In this document: piece by piece, positions 42,117 through 51,089 of the stretch
Position numbering within the stretch: position 1 is the first letter of the stretch
How the letters are laid out: the number at the start of each line of letters is the position of its first letter
Source: Rhodopirellula islandica
GTDB lineage: Bacteria > Planctomycetota > Planctomycetia > Pirellulales > Pirellulaceae
NCBI RefSeq assembly: GCF_001027925.1
Contig: NZ_LECT01000042.1
Span: 61,864-125,863 of the forward strand
Direction: 5' to 3'
Length of the DNA stretch: 64,000 bases
Notes under the pieces: generated by a model
Database searches by the model: none
Told to the model about the DNA's origin: nothing
The model's input: the letters and a program-made list of their open reading frames with translations, nothing else
Program-made: the position numbers and the translations under genes

Positions 42117-43412
42117 ATGACGAGACGCCCCGAACGTGAATCCTCCATCTCATTGACTCGGCGGCAATGGCTGATCTCAGCGGCGGCCAGCAGTGGCATG
42201 CTGTTGCAAGCCAACGAGCGAATTTGGGCGAATGAGCCGGAAGCTTCCGAAACGCCTCATTTCTGGTACCGCTTGGCTCCCGAAGGCCCCTACATCGATT
42301 CCCAACGCGGCAACAAAGCCTTTGGTTTCGGACAGGGGAAAGTGTTTCTGTCCGAAGACAACGGTCAAACCTGGCCTCACAACGCCATTTTTCGCGATGC
42401 GGACAACATCACCTTCAGTTGCATTTTGGGAAACGGGAATGTCCTGTTCGCCACACGCACGCGTTTGTTTCTCAGCACCGACAATTTGACGACCTACCAA
42501 GAAGTGGTTGTTCAAGACACCGACGGCAGCGACTACGTTCCTCATCAACCGCTCGATCCAGAGAACCCAGGCTGGTACTTTCATCCGCTCGATGGCGTTC
42601 ACACCTGGGAAGTGAACGGATCGGAAATGTTGGTGTGGGGCAACTATTGCAACGTGCTGGGCGGAGCCGTGCCGGTCAACATCTACTATTCGACCGATCA
42701 AGGCGCGACCGTCAAAATCGCGTACGCCTTCGGCCAGAGCCCCACGTTCCAACAACCCGGCGCGGGGCCCAGCGATCTGCTGGGCAATCCTGAAAACTCA
42801 GTGGTGTGCCGACACGTTCACTGTGTGACCTACAACCCAAATGAAAACGCTTTCTACGCCTGCACTGGCGACCACGATCGCACCGATGCCGACGGCAACA
42901 ACCACCAAGAATGCCACTGGCTTCGCGGAATCTACGACGCTGCAAACGACACATGGGATTGGACGGTGTTGGTTTCGGTCAATTCGAACTCCCGATACAA
43001 ATCGGGGGGAATCAACTTCGTCGACGGGCAACTTCACTGGGCCGCCGATGCCAACGGCAAGAACGGCACGATGCCGCACGACCGCGGCATCTTCCGTTGT
43101 GACCCTGCTGATCTGGCGGATCCAACGAAGCACGAATTGTTGTTCAACCCGCACTACGAATCCGCCAACATGATCATCGAAGACAGCGTGATCCTGTCGG
43201 CCCACTACGCTCCTGCATCACCCTATGCAACCGGTATCATCTATTCGCCTGACCTGGGCGAGACTTGGGCGCAGTACGACCTGAAGGAGTTTGGTCAACG
43301 AAGTGCGATCCGATTTCACCAAAAGAACAGCGACGGCTGGTTTCGCGTCGATTTGCGAAAGGGCTGGATCGAACGCGGCGAAGTCCTGTTCATCAAACCC
43401 AAACCCATTTGA
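42117..43412 (+). CDS. Exported Asp-box (BNR) repeat protein
   Basis: The 431-residue protein has a Tat-type signal (LTRRQWLISAAASSGML) and a beta-propeller sequence with Asp-box-like turns SEDNGQTW, STDNLTTY, STDQGATV and SPDLGETW. It is related in fold to sialidase and photosystem-stability-factor propellers, but I do not see an Arg triad that would prove hydrolase activity. It is followed after 54 bases by the haem-motif terpene-cyclase-fold gene in the same direction. ATG 42117 begins the signal. Confidence 0.8.
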   Translation: MTRRPERESSISLTRRQWLISAAASSGMLLQANERIWANEPEASETPHFWYRLAPEGPYIDSQRGNKAFGFGQGKVFLSEDNGQTWPHNAIFRDADNITFSCILGNGNVLFATRTRLFLSTDNLTTYQEVVVQDTDGSDYVPHQPLDPENPGWYFHPLDGVHTWEVNGSEMLVWGNYCNVLGGAVPVNIYYSTDQGATVKIAYAFGQSPTFQQPGAGPSDLLGNPENSVVCRHVHCVTYNPNENAFYACTGDHDRTDADGNNHQECHWLRGIYDAANDTWDWTVLVSVNSNSRYKSGGINFVDGQLHWAADANGKNGTMPHDRGIFRCDPADLADPTKHELLFNPHYESANMIIEDSVILSAHYAPASPYATGIIYSPDLGETWAQYDLKEFGQRSAIRFHQKNSDGWFRVDLRKGWIERGEVLFIKPKPI

Positions 43413-43466
43413 CGCCGTTCCGGAAAGTCGTCCCTGCATCCGAACCACACAAGCGAAACCGATCAC

Positions 43467-44594
43467 ATGGGATTCCAACCTTCCCACCGAACCATGGCAA
43501 GAACTGCCTTTGCGTTGCTCCTTTCGTTCGCGTTCGCCTGTCAGAAGGACGCCAACGCGCAAACCGACATCGTCACGTTTGATTCCGTTCCCGCCAAACG
43601 TGATTCGATCGATGCCGATGAACCGATCGCGGCAGCGTTCTCTGCCAAACAGGCTGCGATTTACCTCGATCGTGCCTCCCTGACCTGGCAGAAAGAGAAA
43701 AAGTGTGTGACCTGCCACACCAACATGCCCTACATGTTTGCGCGTCCGGCCTTGTCGTCCGTGCAGAAGGATTCGGGAGAAGTCCGTGAATTCTTTGAAC
43801 GGTACCGAACGGAGCGTTGGCAGCAAAAGGCGCCGACGGAGGGCCAAGGCTTCTGGGTGATCGTGGTGGGAGCCGGGTTGACGTTCCACGACATGCAAAC
43901 GACCGGGCGTCTCAGCCCGATCACGCGCGATGTGTTGGACTTTTTGTGGACCACGCAACGAGCTGATGGCGGTTGGGACTGGCCCGATTGCGACTACGCT
44001 CCCATGGAGATCGATGACCACTTTGGAGTCACGCTGGCAGCGCTGGCCGTTGGCATCGCACCGGGCGGCTACGCGGAAACGGAATCCGCTCAAGCTGGCA
44101 TTGCGAAGTTGCGAACCTACTTCAACAACAACCCGCCGAAGTCTCTGCACCATCGTGCCATGATCGCATGGTGTTCCCTGCGAATCGACGGCCTCATGAC
44201 CGCGGACGAGCGTCGAAGAACCGTGGAGGAACTGCTCTCGAAACAGTTGTCTGACGGCGGCTGGTCCACCGCAGGTTTCTTGACCGATTGGAAAGGACTG
44301 GAACGCAACGACGGTGAGCCACTCGACACGCAAACCAGTGATGGTTATGGCACCGGACTCGTGATCGTGATCAGCCGAGAACTCGGGATTCCCGCCAGCG
44401 ATCCACGCTTGCAGAAAGGGATTCAGTGGATCCTTTCCAACCAGCGTGAAAGTGGAAAGTGGTTCACACGCTCGCCCGTCAACGACGCCGGCAATCTGAT
44501 TTCCAACACAGGAACTGCCTACGCGATCCTCGCACTCCAAAGCTGCGGTGAGCTCCCCGACTGGCCGTTTGAATCACCCTCAACTTCGAAGTAG
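43467..44594 (+). CDS. Exported squalene-cyclase/prenyltransferase-fold protein with a c-type haem motif
   Basis: The 375-residue product has a signal region (FALLLSFAFACQKDANAQ). A single CVTCHTNMPYMF haem-binding motif follows near residue 72. After that comes an alpha/alpha-toroid with QRADGGWDWPDCDY and QLSDGGWSTAGF, the QW-type repeats of squalene/oxidosqualene cyclases. The acidic motif DxDD is not evident, so cyclisation is unlikely. The combination suggests a redox or binding protein built on the toroid. Start at 43467 or 43494; neither has a strong ribosome site. It ends 63 bases before the convergent blaR1-like gene. Confidence 0.75.
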   Translation: MGFQPSHRTMARTAFALLLSFAFACQKDANAQTDIVTFDSVPAKRDSIDADEPIAAAFSAKQAAIYLDRASLTWQKEKKCVTCHTNMPYMFARPALSSVQKDSGEVREFFERYRTERWQQKAPTEGQGFWVIVVGAGLTFHDMQTTGRLSPITRDVLDFLWTTQRADGGWDWPDCDYAPMEIDDHFGVTLAALAVGIAPGGYAETESAQAGIAKLRTYFNNNPPKSLHHRAMIAWCSLRIDGLMTADERRRTVEELLSKQLSDGGWSTAGFLTDWKGLERNDGEPLDTQTSDGYGTGLVIVISRELGIPASDPRLQKGIQWILSNQRESGKWFTRSPVNDAGNLISNTGTAYAILALQSCGELPDWPFESPSTSK

Positions 44595-44657
44595 CCCGGT
44601 CCCAATTTTGTTTCGTCTTCTTCCAAACGCAAGGATCAAAGCAACTCCCGAAGTTCA

Positions 44658-47324
44658 TCACTTGACAGTGACGATTGCTACTTCCGATTCATCGAAGTCC
44701 CTGGACAAATTGACTGCGATCCTTCCCTGCATCCCGTCTTCGGTGGTCGCGGTGATTTCAATGTCAAACATGACCGGCCGGACTGGAACGTTGGCTTCTC
44801 CTTGGTCGTCTGTTTGAAAAGTCGGCAGTCCAAACTGTTCCCCCCAGCCCCGGCGAGCGACCTGCAGTTCGGCTGCCGTTGGTGTCCCATCTTTCGTTTG
44901 CACAACGACCTTCAATGGTGCAACTGGCTGGACCTCGAACGTGAGTTCGAGATCTTGATCGCCAACAGAAACGGGTCTCACCCATGCAGAGCGTTCCAGT
45001 GTCGGCTTGTACTCACTGGTGCTCGTGGTCATTCGGGCATACTGCGTCAAGAAACCAAATCGTCGTCCACCGACAAAGATCTCAACTGGTCGCTGAGGAA
45101 CATTCAGTGTTGCATTGCCGCCGTCGTCGGTTGCCTGCATGCCTGGACTGATTGGAATCCGGTCAACGTTGGACTCCCAACCGACGCCCACACCCGGCAC
45201 CCCGCCGCCACCATCCGCATTGAGCACACGAACCGTGACAGTGCGAGTTGAACGAGTGTTGGACGACCTCTCAGTTGCCGGAACGTTCCCTTTTGCAAGA
45301 TCGTTGGGGGGACTTGCGATGGAAGCTTCAAACGTCGGTTCGAAGTACGGATAGACCAGGCCCGCTCTCGGCGAGTCCCGCTCAATCATCCTGTCGACCT
45401 CAAGGCCGGAGGTTGTTGCCACACGAATCACCGCCCCGGCTGATCCCGTCGCGCCAATCGGAAGCAGGCTGACGATTCGCTCTGGTGGCAACCCACCGAT
45501 CTGGAATCTCCCGCGTTCGTCCGTGCGGACAGTGGAATGAATCTCACTGTGAAGGAATGAGAGATCCAGTTTTGCCTGGTCGTATGGATTGACGATTTCT
45601 AGATGCGACAACTCCAGTTGCGCCATTGGTTTTCCATCTGAATCTTGGATCGTTCCATGGATCTGCAATTCAGAAGTCACTGGAATCGTCACGCGTGGCA
45701 TCTGCGTGTCCATCCCCAAAAAACTTCTCGACTCAACGGCATGACCCGGTGCAAAGACGCAAATTTCCCAAGTGAGTGGATTCCCTGACTCGAACCATGG
45801 CGTTGGCTGGTCGTCAAACGCAAATTGTCCAAGTTCATTGGTCCAACCCACCGCGAAAACGTCTTGCACGGGTCCATCCAGTTCTTGCCGCATGTTGGAA
45901 TTCGCGCTCGGCAGACGGAGGACAACGAAGGCACCTCCAACAGGTTGTTTCTGTTCGTCGATCACATTTCCCCGGACGGTCATGCGAGTCCCATGCAGCT
46001 CTGCCTGTCTCGCTTCGATGCTTTTAATGAAGTCTGTATCAACAAAACGCCAATTCGGCGTTTCATGAATTCGGCGAATCTTGTCTTCAAGCGTCAGCGA
46101 AGTAGCGTCCTTCTTCGGCGATGCAATCGCTGGATTCGCGTCGCCAACCCGATCCGACTCGGATGTGGCCTGTGTTTGGCCGTTGAAATTCACCTCTTGG
46201 GTGGATGCAGAGTCAGTGAGGCCGCAGATCATCAGAACCACTGCGGCAAGCAGCGCTAGTGAGGATCGAACACGACTCGCCTTGGCGGGAATTGCAATTT
46301 CATCGATGCGGGAACGCAGGTTGGAACGCTTCGCAGCCATATGAACGATCCCGTGAGTTTGCGATGGGCGTTGGGCAAGCTGAATCAGCAATTCTCCATA
46401 CGAGCGACGCATGTTCTCGCCAACAGCAGCAATGGTGGATGCATCCACCGCGAGTTCGATTTGGTGACGAAGATTGCGACGAATGACATACGCCACCGGA
46501 TTGAACCAATGAATGACGGTCAGCAACCGACCGAGCAAAGAATAGATCCCATCCCAACGTCGAATGTGTTCAATCTCATGGACCATGACGGAGCGTAGTT
46601 CTGCACTGCTGAGCTCACGGATCAAACTCGACGGCAGCAAAATCCGCGGACGAAACAGACCGCAGACAGCGGGCCCGATGTCGTCGTCCACGACAACGCA
46701 CTGAATCTTCCGGCGTAGTCGCAATGCCCGGCGCCGCGATTCACAGATCTCAACGAGCTTTGGATCGGTTGATGCACGGCCATTGGCAATGACACGCGAT
46801 ATCAGAACGTGAGAGCGAGCCCAGAGAACCGTTGCGGCGACGCATCCGATGATCCAGACACCGATAAGCACCGATGTGAAAGACCACTCCAGATCGCGTA
46901 TTTCAAGGTCCATTGCTGAAGCGGTCGGAGGAACCGACGACGTATCCGCGGTGAGTTCATTCAACGCATCGATCGTCGTTGCGGTGGAGACATCCGGCAG
47001 AGGTTGTTCCCGTGCAAAGCTCGAATCAGGTTGCTCGGTTGCCGCGACATCCATTTTCAAAGTCGCGTAAGCGTGATCGACTGGAGCGGGTGCAACGTTC
47101 GAAAGCTCGAACAAATTGAACAAACTGAATGTGCTGACTGGAACAAGCAGTATCAGCAACCGGCACGCAGGCACGAGCCAAAGGACAGAACGCCACTTGG
47201 GCGTGATCCATCGACGCAAGCCTGTCGTGACCGCGAGCACGATCACGGTGAGCACACACGCTTGCCAGGTCGCTCGCCACAACAGCTCTGCCAAGAATTC
47301 GGACTCAGCGGTAAGTGACACCAT
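44658..47324 (-). CDS. BlaR1/M56-family membrane metallopeptidase with carboxypeptidase-regulatory-like domains
   Basis: The 888-residue protein starts with four membrane helices around an M56 peptidase site, VMVHEIEHIRRWDG (HExxH near residue 245) and the later RHQIELAVDAST. BlaR1 proteins sense signals and cleave the BlaI repressor. Here the C-terminus (about 450-880) lacks a penicillin-binding sensor. It has beta-rich regulatory-like modules instead (GNVIDEQKQPVGGAFVV, IHGTIQDSDGKPMAQ), so the signal is not obviously a beta-lactam. The Shine-Dalgarno AGGAG six bases before ATG 47324 decides the start. The blaI-like gene ends 20 bases upstream on the same strand, so the two form an operon. 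Confidence 0.9.
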   Translation of the reverse strand: MVSLTAESEFLAELLWRATWQACVLTVIVLAVTTGLRRWITPKWRSVLWLVPACRLLILLVPVSTFSLFNLFELSNVAPAPVDHAYATLKMDVAATEQPDSSFAREQPLPDVSTATTIDALNELTADTSSVPPTASAMDLEIRDLEWSFTSVLIGVWIIGCVAATVLWARSHVLISRVIANGRASTDPKLVEICESRRRALRLRRKIQCVVVDDDIGPAVCGLFRPRILLPSSLIRELSSAELRSVMVHEIEHIRRWDGIYSLLGRLLTVIHWFNPVAYVIRRNLRHQIELAVDASTIAAVGENMRRSYGELLIQLAQRPSQTHGIVHMAAKRSNLRSRIDEIAIPAKASRVRSSLALLAAVVLMICGLTDSASTQEVNFNGQTQATSESDRVGDANPAIASPKKDATSLTLEDKIRRIHETPNWRFVDTDFIKSIEARQAELHGTRMTVRGNVIDEQKQPVGGAFVVLRLPSANSNMRQELDGPVQDVFAVGWTNELGQFAFDDQPTPWFESGNPLTWEICVFAPGHAVESRSFLGMDTQMPRVTIPVTSELQIHGTIQDSDGKPMAQLELSHLEIVNPYDQAKLDLSFLHSEIHSTVRTDERGRFQIGGLPPERIVSLLPIGATGSAGAVIRVATTSGLEVDRMIERDSPRAGLVYPYFEPTFEASIASPPNDLAKGNVPATERSSNTRSTRTVTVRVLNADGGGGVPGVGVGWESNVDRIPISPGMQATDDGGNATLNVPQRPVEIFVGGRRFGFLTQYARMTTSTSEYKPTLERSAWVRPVSVGDQDLELTFEVQPVAPLKVVVQTKDGTPTAAELQVARRGWGEQFGLPTFQTDDQGEANVPVRPVMFDIEITATTEDGMQGRIAVNLSRDFDESEVAIVTVK

Positions 47325-47344
47325 GGTCGTCTCCTGAAACGAGT

Positions 47345-47764
47345 TCACTTGGACTTTTTGACTGGACGAGACCGCTTGGAAACCTTCTTAGCTTCCCGTG
47401 CTGCCAATCGCTCACGCAGATCCTTCGCATCTTCTTCTGACAGCGATTCATGTTCGACGAAATGCATCAGCAAAGATTGCAAGTTGCCATCGAAGAAGCG
47501 AGCTGCGAACGATTGAGCGGCCGACCTGACGCACGACTCTCGAGAGACGGCTGCGCTGTAAAGATGCCGCGAACCTTCGACTCGCACTGAGACCGCGCCT
47601 TTCTCGACGAGTCTCGCAAGAAGCGTCCGCAACGTCCGGTGGCTGCGATGCCCGGCAACAACACGCGAAAGGACGTCGCCGGCGGTTTGATCGTCCGCTT
47701 GCCAGACGCTCTCCATCAGCTCCCACTCCGCATCCGTGATATGAATCTCGCACGGTTCACGCAC
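47345..47764 (-). CDS. BlaI/MecI-type winged-helix repressor
   Basis: The 139-residue protein begins REPCEIHITDAEWELMESVW and has the BlaI/MecI winged-helix region (DVLSRVVAGHRSHRTLRTLL, LVEKGAVSVRVEGSRHLYSA). Such repressors bind TACTAC-type dyads as dimers and are cut by the partner peptidase. The GTG at 47764 is preferred: GGGAG lies six bases before it and the protein then has family length. Two candidate operators overlap its 5' end. Confidence 0.85.
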   Translation of the reverse strand: MREPCEIHITDAEWELMESVWQADDQTAGDVLSRVVAGHRSHRTLRTLLARLVEKGAVSVRVEGSRHLYSAAVSRESCVRSAAQSFAARFFDGNLQSLLMHFVEHESLSEEDAKDLRERLAAREAKKVSKRSRPVKKSK

Positions 47765-47776
47765 GACCGACTCCCG

Positions 47777-47794
47777 TATGACTAATCTTGTAGT
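47777..47794. promoter_or_regulatory. Candidate BlaI operator, dyad 1
   Basis: TGACTAA-TCTT-GTAGTAA: two 7-base arms spaced by 4 bases, with 5 of 7 positions complementary. It lies 13 bases upstream of the blaI-like GTG start. Its right arm GTAGTAA is repeated in dyad 2, and the spacing matches. Confidence 0.6.
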
Positions 47795-47808
47795 AACGAC
47801 GGGGCTAT

Positions 47809-47826
47809 TATTACCACGCAAGTAGT
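47809..47826. promoter_or_regulatory. Candidate BlaI operator, dyad 2
   Basis: TTACCAC-GCAA-GTAGTAA: arms complementary at 6 of 7 positions with the same 7-4-7 layout as dyad 1. Dyad centres are 32 bases apart, about three helical turns, which would place two repressor dimers on one face. The TACTAC core fits known BlaI/MecI boxes. Confidence 0.65.
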
Positions 47827-48026
47827 AACGGTACAAGCAAAATCTTTCACCAATTTTCGTTCGTCAAGAGGTGCCTCTCGTTTCGATGGCAGAATCGACT
47901 TGTCAGACTCTGCTAGCCGGGTGGCGGCGGTTGACTTTAGACTGAACCCGCTTTTGATGCCGCGGCATCTCTCAATCGGAGGCAGACTGTGCTGCCACCT
48001 ATTCCGTTTTTGCTTGCGATGATGCG

Positions 48027-48908
48027 ATGGACATTGACCAACTGAAGTACTTTCAAAGCGTGGCGGAAACCCAAAGCTTCACCGAAGCCGCGGCGCGGAT
48101 GAACCTATCGCAACCGGCATTGAGCCGTTCGATTCAAAGACTGGAGGAAGAGTTTGGTCAACCGTTTTTCGAACGGAAACCTCGGACGGTCGAACTGACT
48201 GACGCGGGACTGCGTTTCCAACGCAGCGCCACGCAAATCCTTCGAATCATCGAAGACACTCGAGCGGAGATCACCGACGACGGTGAAACCGGCAAGCTTC
48301 GCATCGGGGCAATTCCAACGATCGCACCGTACTTCCTGCCGAACTTGCTGAAGCAGTTTTCCAATGCGTTCCCACGCTCGCGGCTGATCGTGCACGAAAA
48401 CACCACGGACGAATTGCTGAAGGGGATCAAGCAGGGCGAAATTGACCTGGCGATCTTGGCCGAACCGATCACGGAGAAGTATGTGGAAGTGAAACCGCTG
48501 ATGGAAGAGGAACTGTGCTTGGTGCTTCCACCAGATCATCCGCTGTGTGAGAAGGACGCCATCACCCTGGAAGATGTGGAAGAAGAACCCTTTGTGATGC
48601 TGGGTGAAGCTCACTGCCTGTCCGAGAACATCCACTCGTTTTGCCGTCAGCGTTCGATTTTGCCGGTTGCCGTGGAACGTGCCAATCAATTGGCGACGGT
48701 CCAAGAACTGGTCTCTCTGTCACACGGGATCTCGATGATTCCCGAAATGGCCCGGCGTTTGGACCGCAGCAAACGACGCGTGTACCGGTCGTTTGCCAGC
48801 CCCGTGCCCACGCGAACCATCGTTTGCGTGACCAACCCGTATCGTTTTCAAAGCCGGTTGTTCGCCGAGTTTCGCGAGCGACTGTGCGAGTACTCGAAGC
48901 AGTTCTGA
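48027..48908 (+). CDS. oxyR: LysR-family regulator, OxyR-like (both redox cysteines present)
   Basis: The 293-residue protein has an N-terminal LysR HTH ([20 protein letters not shown]) and a substrate-binding domain with [15 protein letters not shown]. The segment [16 protein letters not shown] holds C197 and C206, nine residues apart in the GHCL-FC context that forms the peroxide-sensing disulfide in OxyR (C199 and C208 in E. coli). I therefore read it as a peroxide-responsive regulator. No catalase or peroxiredoxin is adjacent; katG lies about 15 kb away. It is divergent from the blaI-like gene. Confidence 0.85.
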   Translation: MDIDQLKYFQSVAETQSFTEAAARMNLSQPALSRSIQRLEEEFGQPFFERKPRTVELTDAGLRFQRSATQILRIIEDTRAEITDDGETGKLRIGAIPTIAPYFLPNLLKQFSNAFPRSRLIVHENTTDELLKGIKQGEIDLAILAEPITEKYVEVKPLMEEELCLVLPPDHPLCEKDAITLEDVEEEPFVMLGEAHCLSENIHSFCRQRSILPVAVERANQLATVQELVSLSHGISMIPEMARRLDRSKRRVYRSFASPVPTRTIVCVTNPYRFQSRLFAEFRERLCEYSKQF

Positions 48909-49005
48909 CGGCCTGAGGGGGATGCAATGAACCAGCCGAAGGTTGCTGCGCCGATCGATCGCCGCGACAGCGGTTGTCAACTCGCATGAGTCGACTCGAT
49001 GGAAC

Positions 49006-50919
49006 CTACGCCTCTTCGGCGGTTTGTTTGTGTTCCACCAATCGGCGGTTGTAGGCTGCGATGGTTTCTTTCCGCCGCAACATCCCCAGCAGTTTGCCGG
49101 GCTCGTCAACATCCACCACTGGCAACTCTTCCAAATTCAAAGACGTGAAACGTTTGAGCGCTGTGTTCAAGTCGTCGTTCGGCGTGACACTGACCAATTC
49201 AGTGGTCATCACATCGTTGGCCACCGCCAGTCGCCAGATGGAATCGTTGTAGAGGTAGGTTCGCACGTCGTCGTCGCTGAAGATTCCCACAATGCGTTTG
49301 CGGTCATCCACGACTGGGAAATAGTGCTGTTGGTTGTCAGCAAGACAGTGGACGATCTCGTCGAGGGTGGTGGCTTCTGGGATCAACAAGACTTTTCGGT
49401 TGGGGTCGAAGACGTCGCCCACCTTCAGGCCTTCCAGCACATCCACGATGAAATCACCCCGGTGGGCTTTCGAGTCCATCCGCGTGGGAACTTGCCATTG
49501 GTACAAACGCCAGCGACTGCACATTACAAAACTGAGCGTCGTGACCAGCATCGTGGGAACCAGCAATCCAAAGTCGCCCGTCAGCGCACGCACCATGATG
49601 ATGGTTGAAATCGGCGCCCGCCCAACCCCTGCGAAAAAGCCCGCTGTGCCGACGACCGCGTAGGCTTCGGGTTGAGTGACAACACTTGGAAACAGGGCTT
49701 GAAAACCGAGGCCAATCGCCGCGCCGAGACAGCCACCAATGACCATCGATGGACCGAACACACCACCGGATCCCCCTGAACCGATGGTGAGCGCCGTGGT
49801 CACGATCTTTGCGAACACGATGATCAACAACATCGGGATGCCGAGTTCCGCAGCATGTGTCAGGGCCATCTGCAGGGTTCCATAGCCGGTGCCAAGAACA
49901 CCCAACGCATGCATGTTGTTGCCCGCCATTCGGAACAGACCGACTCCCACCAATCCGGCCAGCACCGCGCCGACGGCGGGTTTGATGTGCGGCCACATCG
50001 GCAATTCCAGAAAACGCTGGCGGGTTCCGGCGAACAATTTGACGTAGATCACGCCAACGATCGTGACCGCGATTGCCAAGAATGCATACGGCAACAATTC
50101 CAATGGCGAGGTCAGCGTGTGGTGCAGGTCGTCACCAAACAAGGGCAGGTACCGGTACTCAATCGGCAAGGCCTGCGTGAACAGGCTGTAGGCGACAATC
50201 GAAGCGGTTGCCGAGGGAACGATCACATCCGCTTCCATGTCGGAATCGCTGTAAAGGATCTCAGCAGCAAAAACAGCGCCCGCCAAGGGAGCCCGGAAGA
50301 TCGCGCCCACGCCCGCGCCCATCCCGGCAGCCATCAAGATCCTGCGATCTCGCGGCGACAGTTTCATTCGGTCAGCCAAGACCGACCCCAGGCCGGCACC
50401 AATCTGGGAAATCGGACCCTCCCGACCGCACGAACCACCGGTGCCCAGTGTGATTGCCGAGGCAATCGTTTTCACCAAAGGGACCCGAGCTCGCATTTTT
50501 CCGCGGCGGTTGTGGAACGCGTCGATGACTGCGTCGGCCCCGGAACCTTCTGCCTCGGGAGCGAACCAGTGAACGATCGAACCGGAAACCAAACCGCCCA
50601 GAGTCATGACCAGGACCAGCATCCAGGGCGAGAACACCGAGTCAGGTGGCATCATCACGGCCTCTTCGCCAGCGGCCTCCATTGGCGCGTAGCCAGTGAA
50701 CTCGGCCATCGCGAATCGAACAACGACTCGGCCCAAGCGATCGAACACGATCGCGCCAACGCCCACCAACACACCCACCATGGACGCCAGAACGATCCAC
50801 TTTCCAGACGATTGCCCGAAGACTTCTAGAAACTCGCGGATCTTTTTCACAAGGCAGTCGGGGCGTTCGTCTCGCGGGGGGAAGGACACAAAGTGCAGGC
50901 TCGGTGCGTTCCCATCCAT
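49006..50919 (-). CDS. ClC-family chloride channel/transporter with CBS domains
   Basis: The 637-residue membrane protein contains the ClC signatures GTGGSCGREGP (with the gating Glu of GxxGREGP, about residue 160) and GSGGSGGVFGPS (GGxFxP, about residue 384). The first selectivity motif reads GSGAD, not GSGIP. Two CBS motifs follow in the C-terminal 150 residues. Members carry Cl- or exchange it with H+; CBS domains bind adenosine nucleotides. It converges on the oxyR-like gene with a 97-base gap. Confidence 0.9.
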   Translation of the reverse strand: MDGNAPSLHFVSFPPRDERPDCLVKKIREFLEVFGQSSGKWIVLASMVGVLVGVGAIVFDRLGRVVVRFAMAEFTGYAPMEAAGEEAVMMPPDSVFSPWMLVLVMTLGGLVSGSIVHWFAPEAEGSGADAVIDAFHNRRGKMRARVPLVKTIASAITLGTGGSCGREGPISQIGAGLGSVLADRMKLSPRDRRILMAAGMGAGVGAIFRAPLAGAVFAAEILYSDSDMEADVIVPSATASIVAYSLFTQALPIEYRYLPLFGDDLHHTLTSPLELLPYAFLAIAVTIVGVIYVKLFAGTRQRFLELPMWPHIKPAVGAVLAGLVGVGLFRMAGNNMHALGVLGTGYGTLQMALTHAAELGIPMLLIIVFAKIVTTALTIGSGGSGGVFGPSMVIGGCLGAAIGLGFQALFPSVVTQPEAYAVVGTAGFFAGVGRAPISTIIMVRALTGDFGLLVPTMLVTTLSFVMCSRWRLYQWQVPTRMDSKAHRGDFIVDVLEGLKVGDVFDPNRKVLLIPEATTLDEIVHCLADNQQHYFPVVDDRKRIVGIFSDDDVRTYLYNDSIWRLAVANDVMTTELVSVTPNDDLNTALKRFTSLNLEELPVVDVDEPGKLLGMLRRKETIAAYNRRLVEHKQTAEEA

Positions 50920-51089
50920 GACAAATCAAGGCTCGTCCCAAGCGGCCGTCATTAAACGGTCCCCCGTCGTTTTTTTCCAGGGACTCCTTGGGAATCTTGT
51001 AAAATCATTTGCCAGGACCGGATCGACCGACGCAGAGACCCGACGACGGGCTCAATGACCGCAGAGCGGCCCAGCAACGCGGCAAAGTC

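Noticed and set aside
43218..44540. 440-codon minus-strand frame
   Set aside because: Covers the cyclase-fold gene and the end of the Asp-box gene in antisense; no recognisable family.
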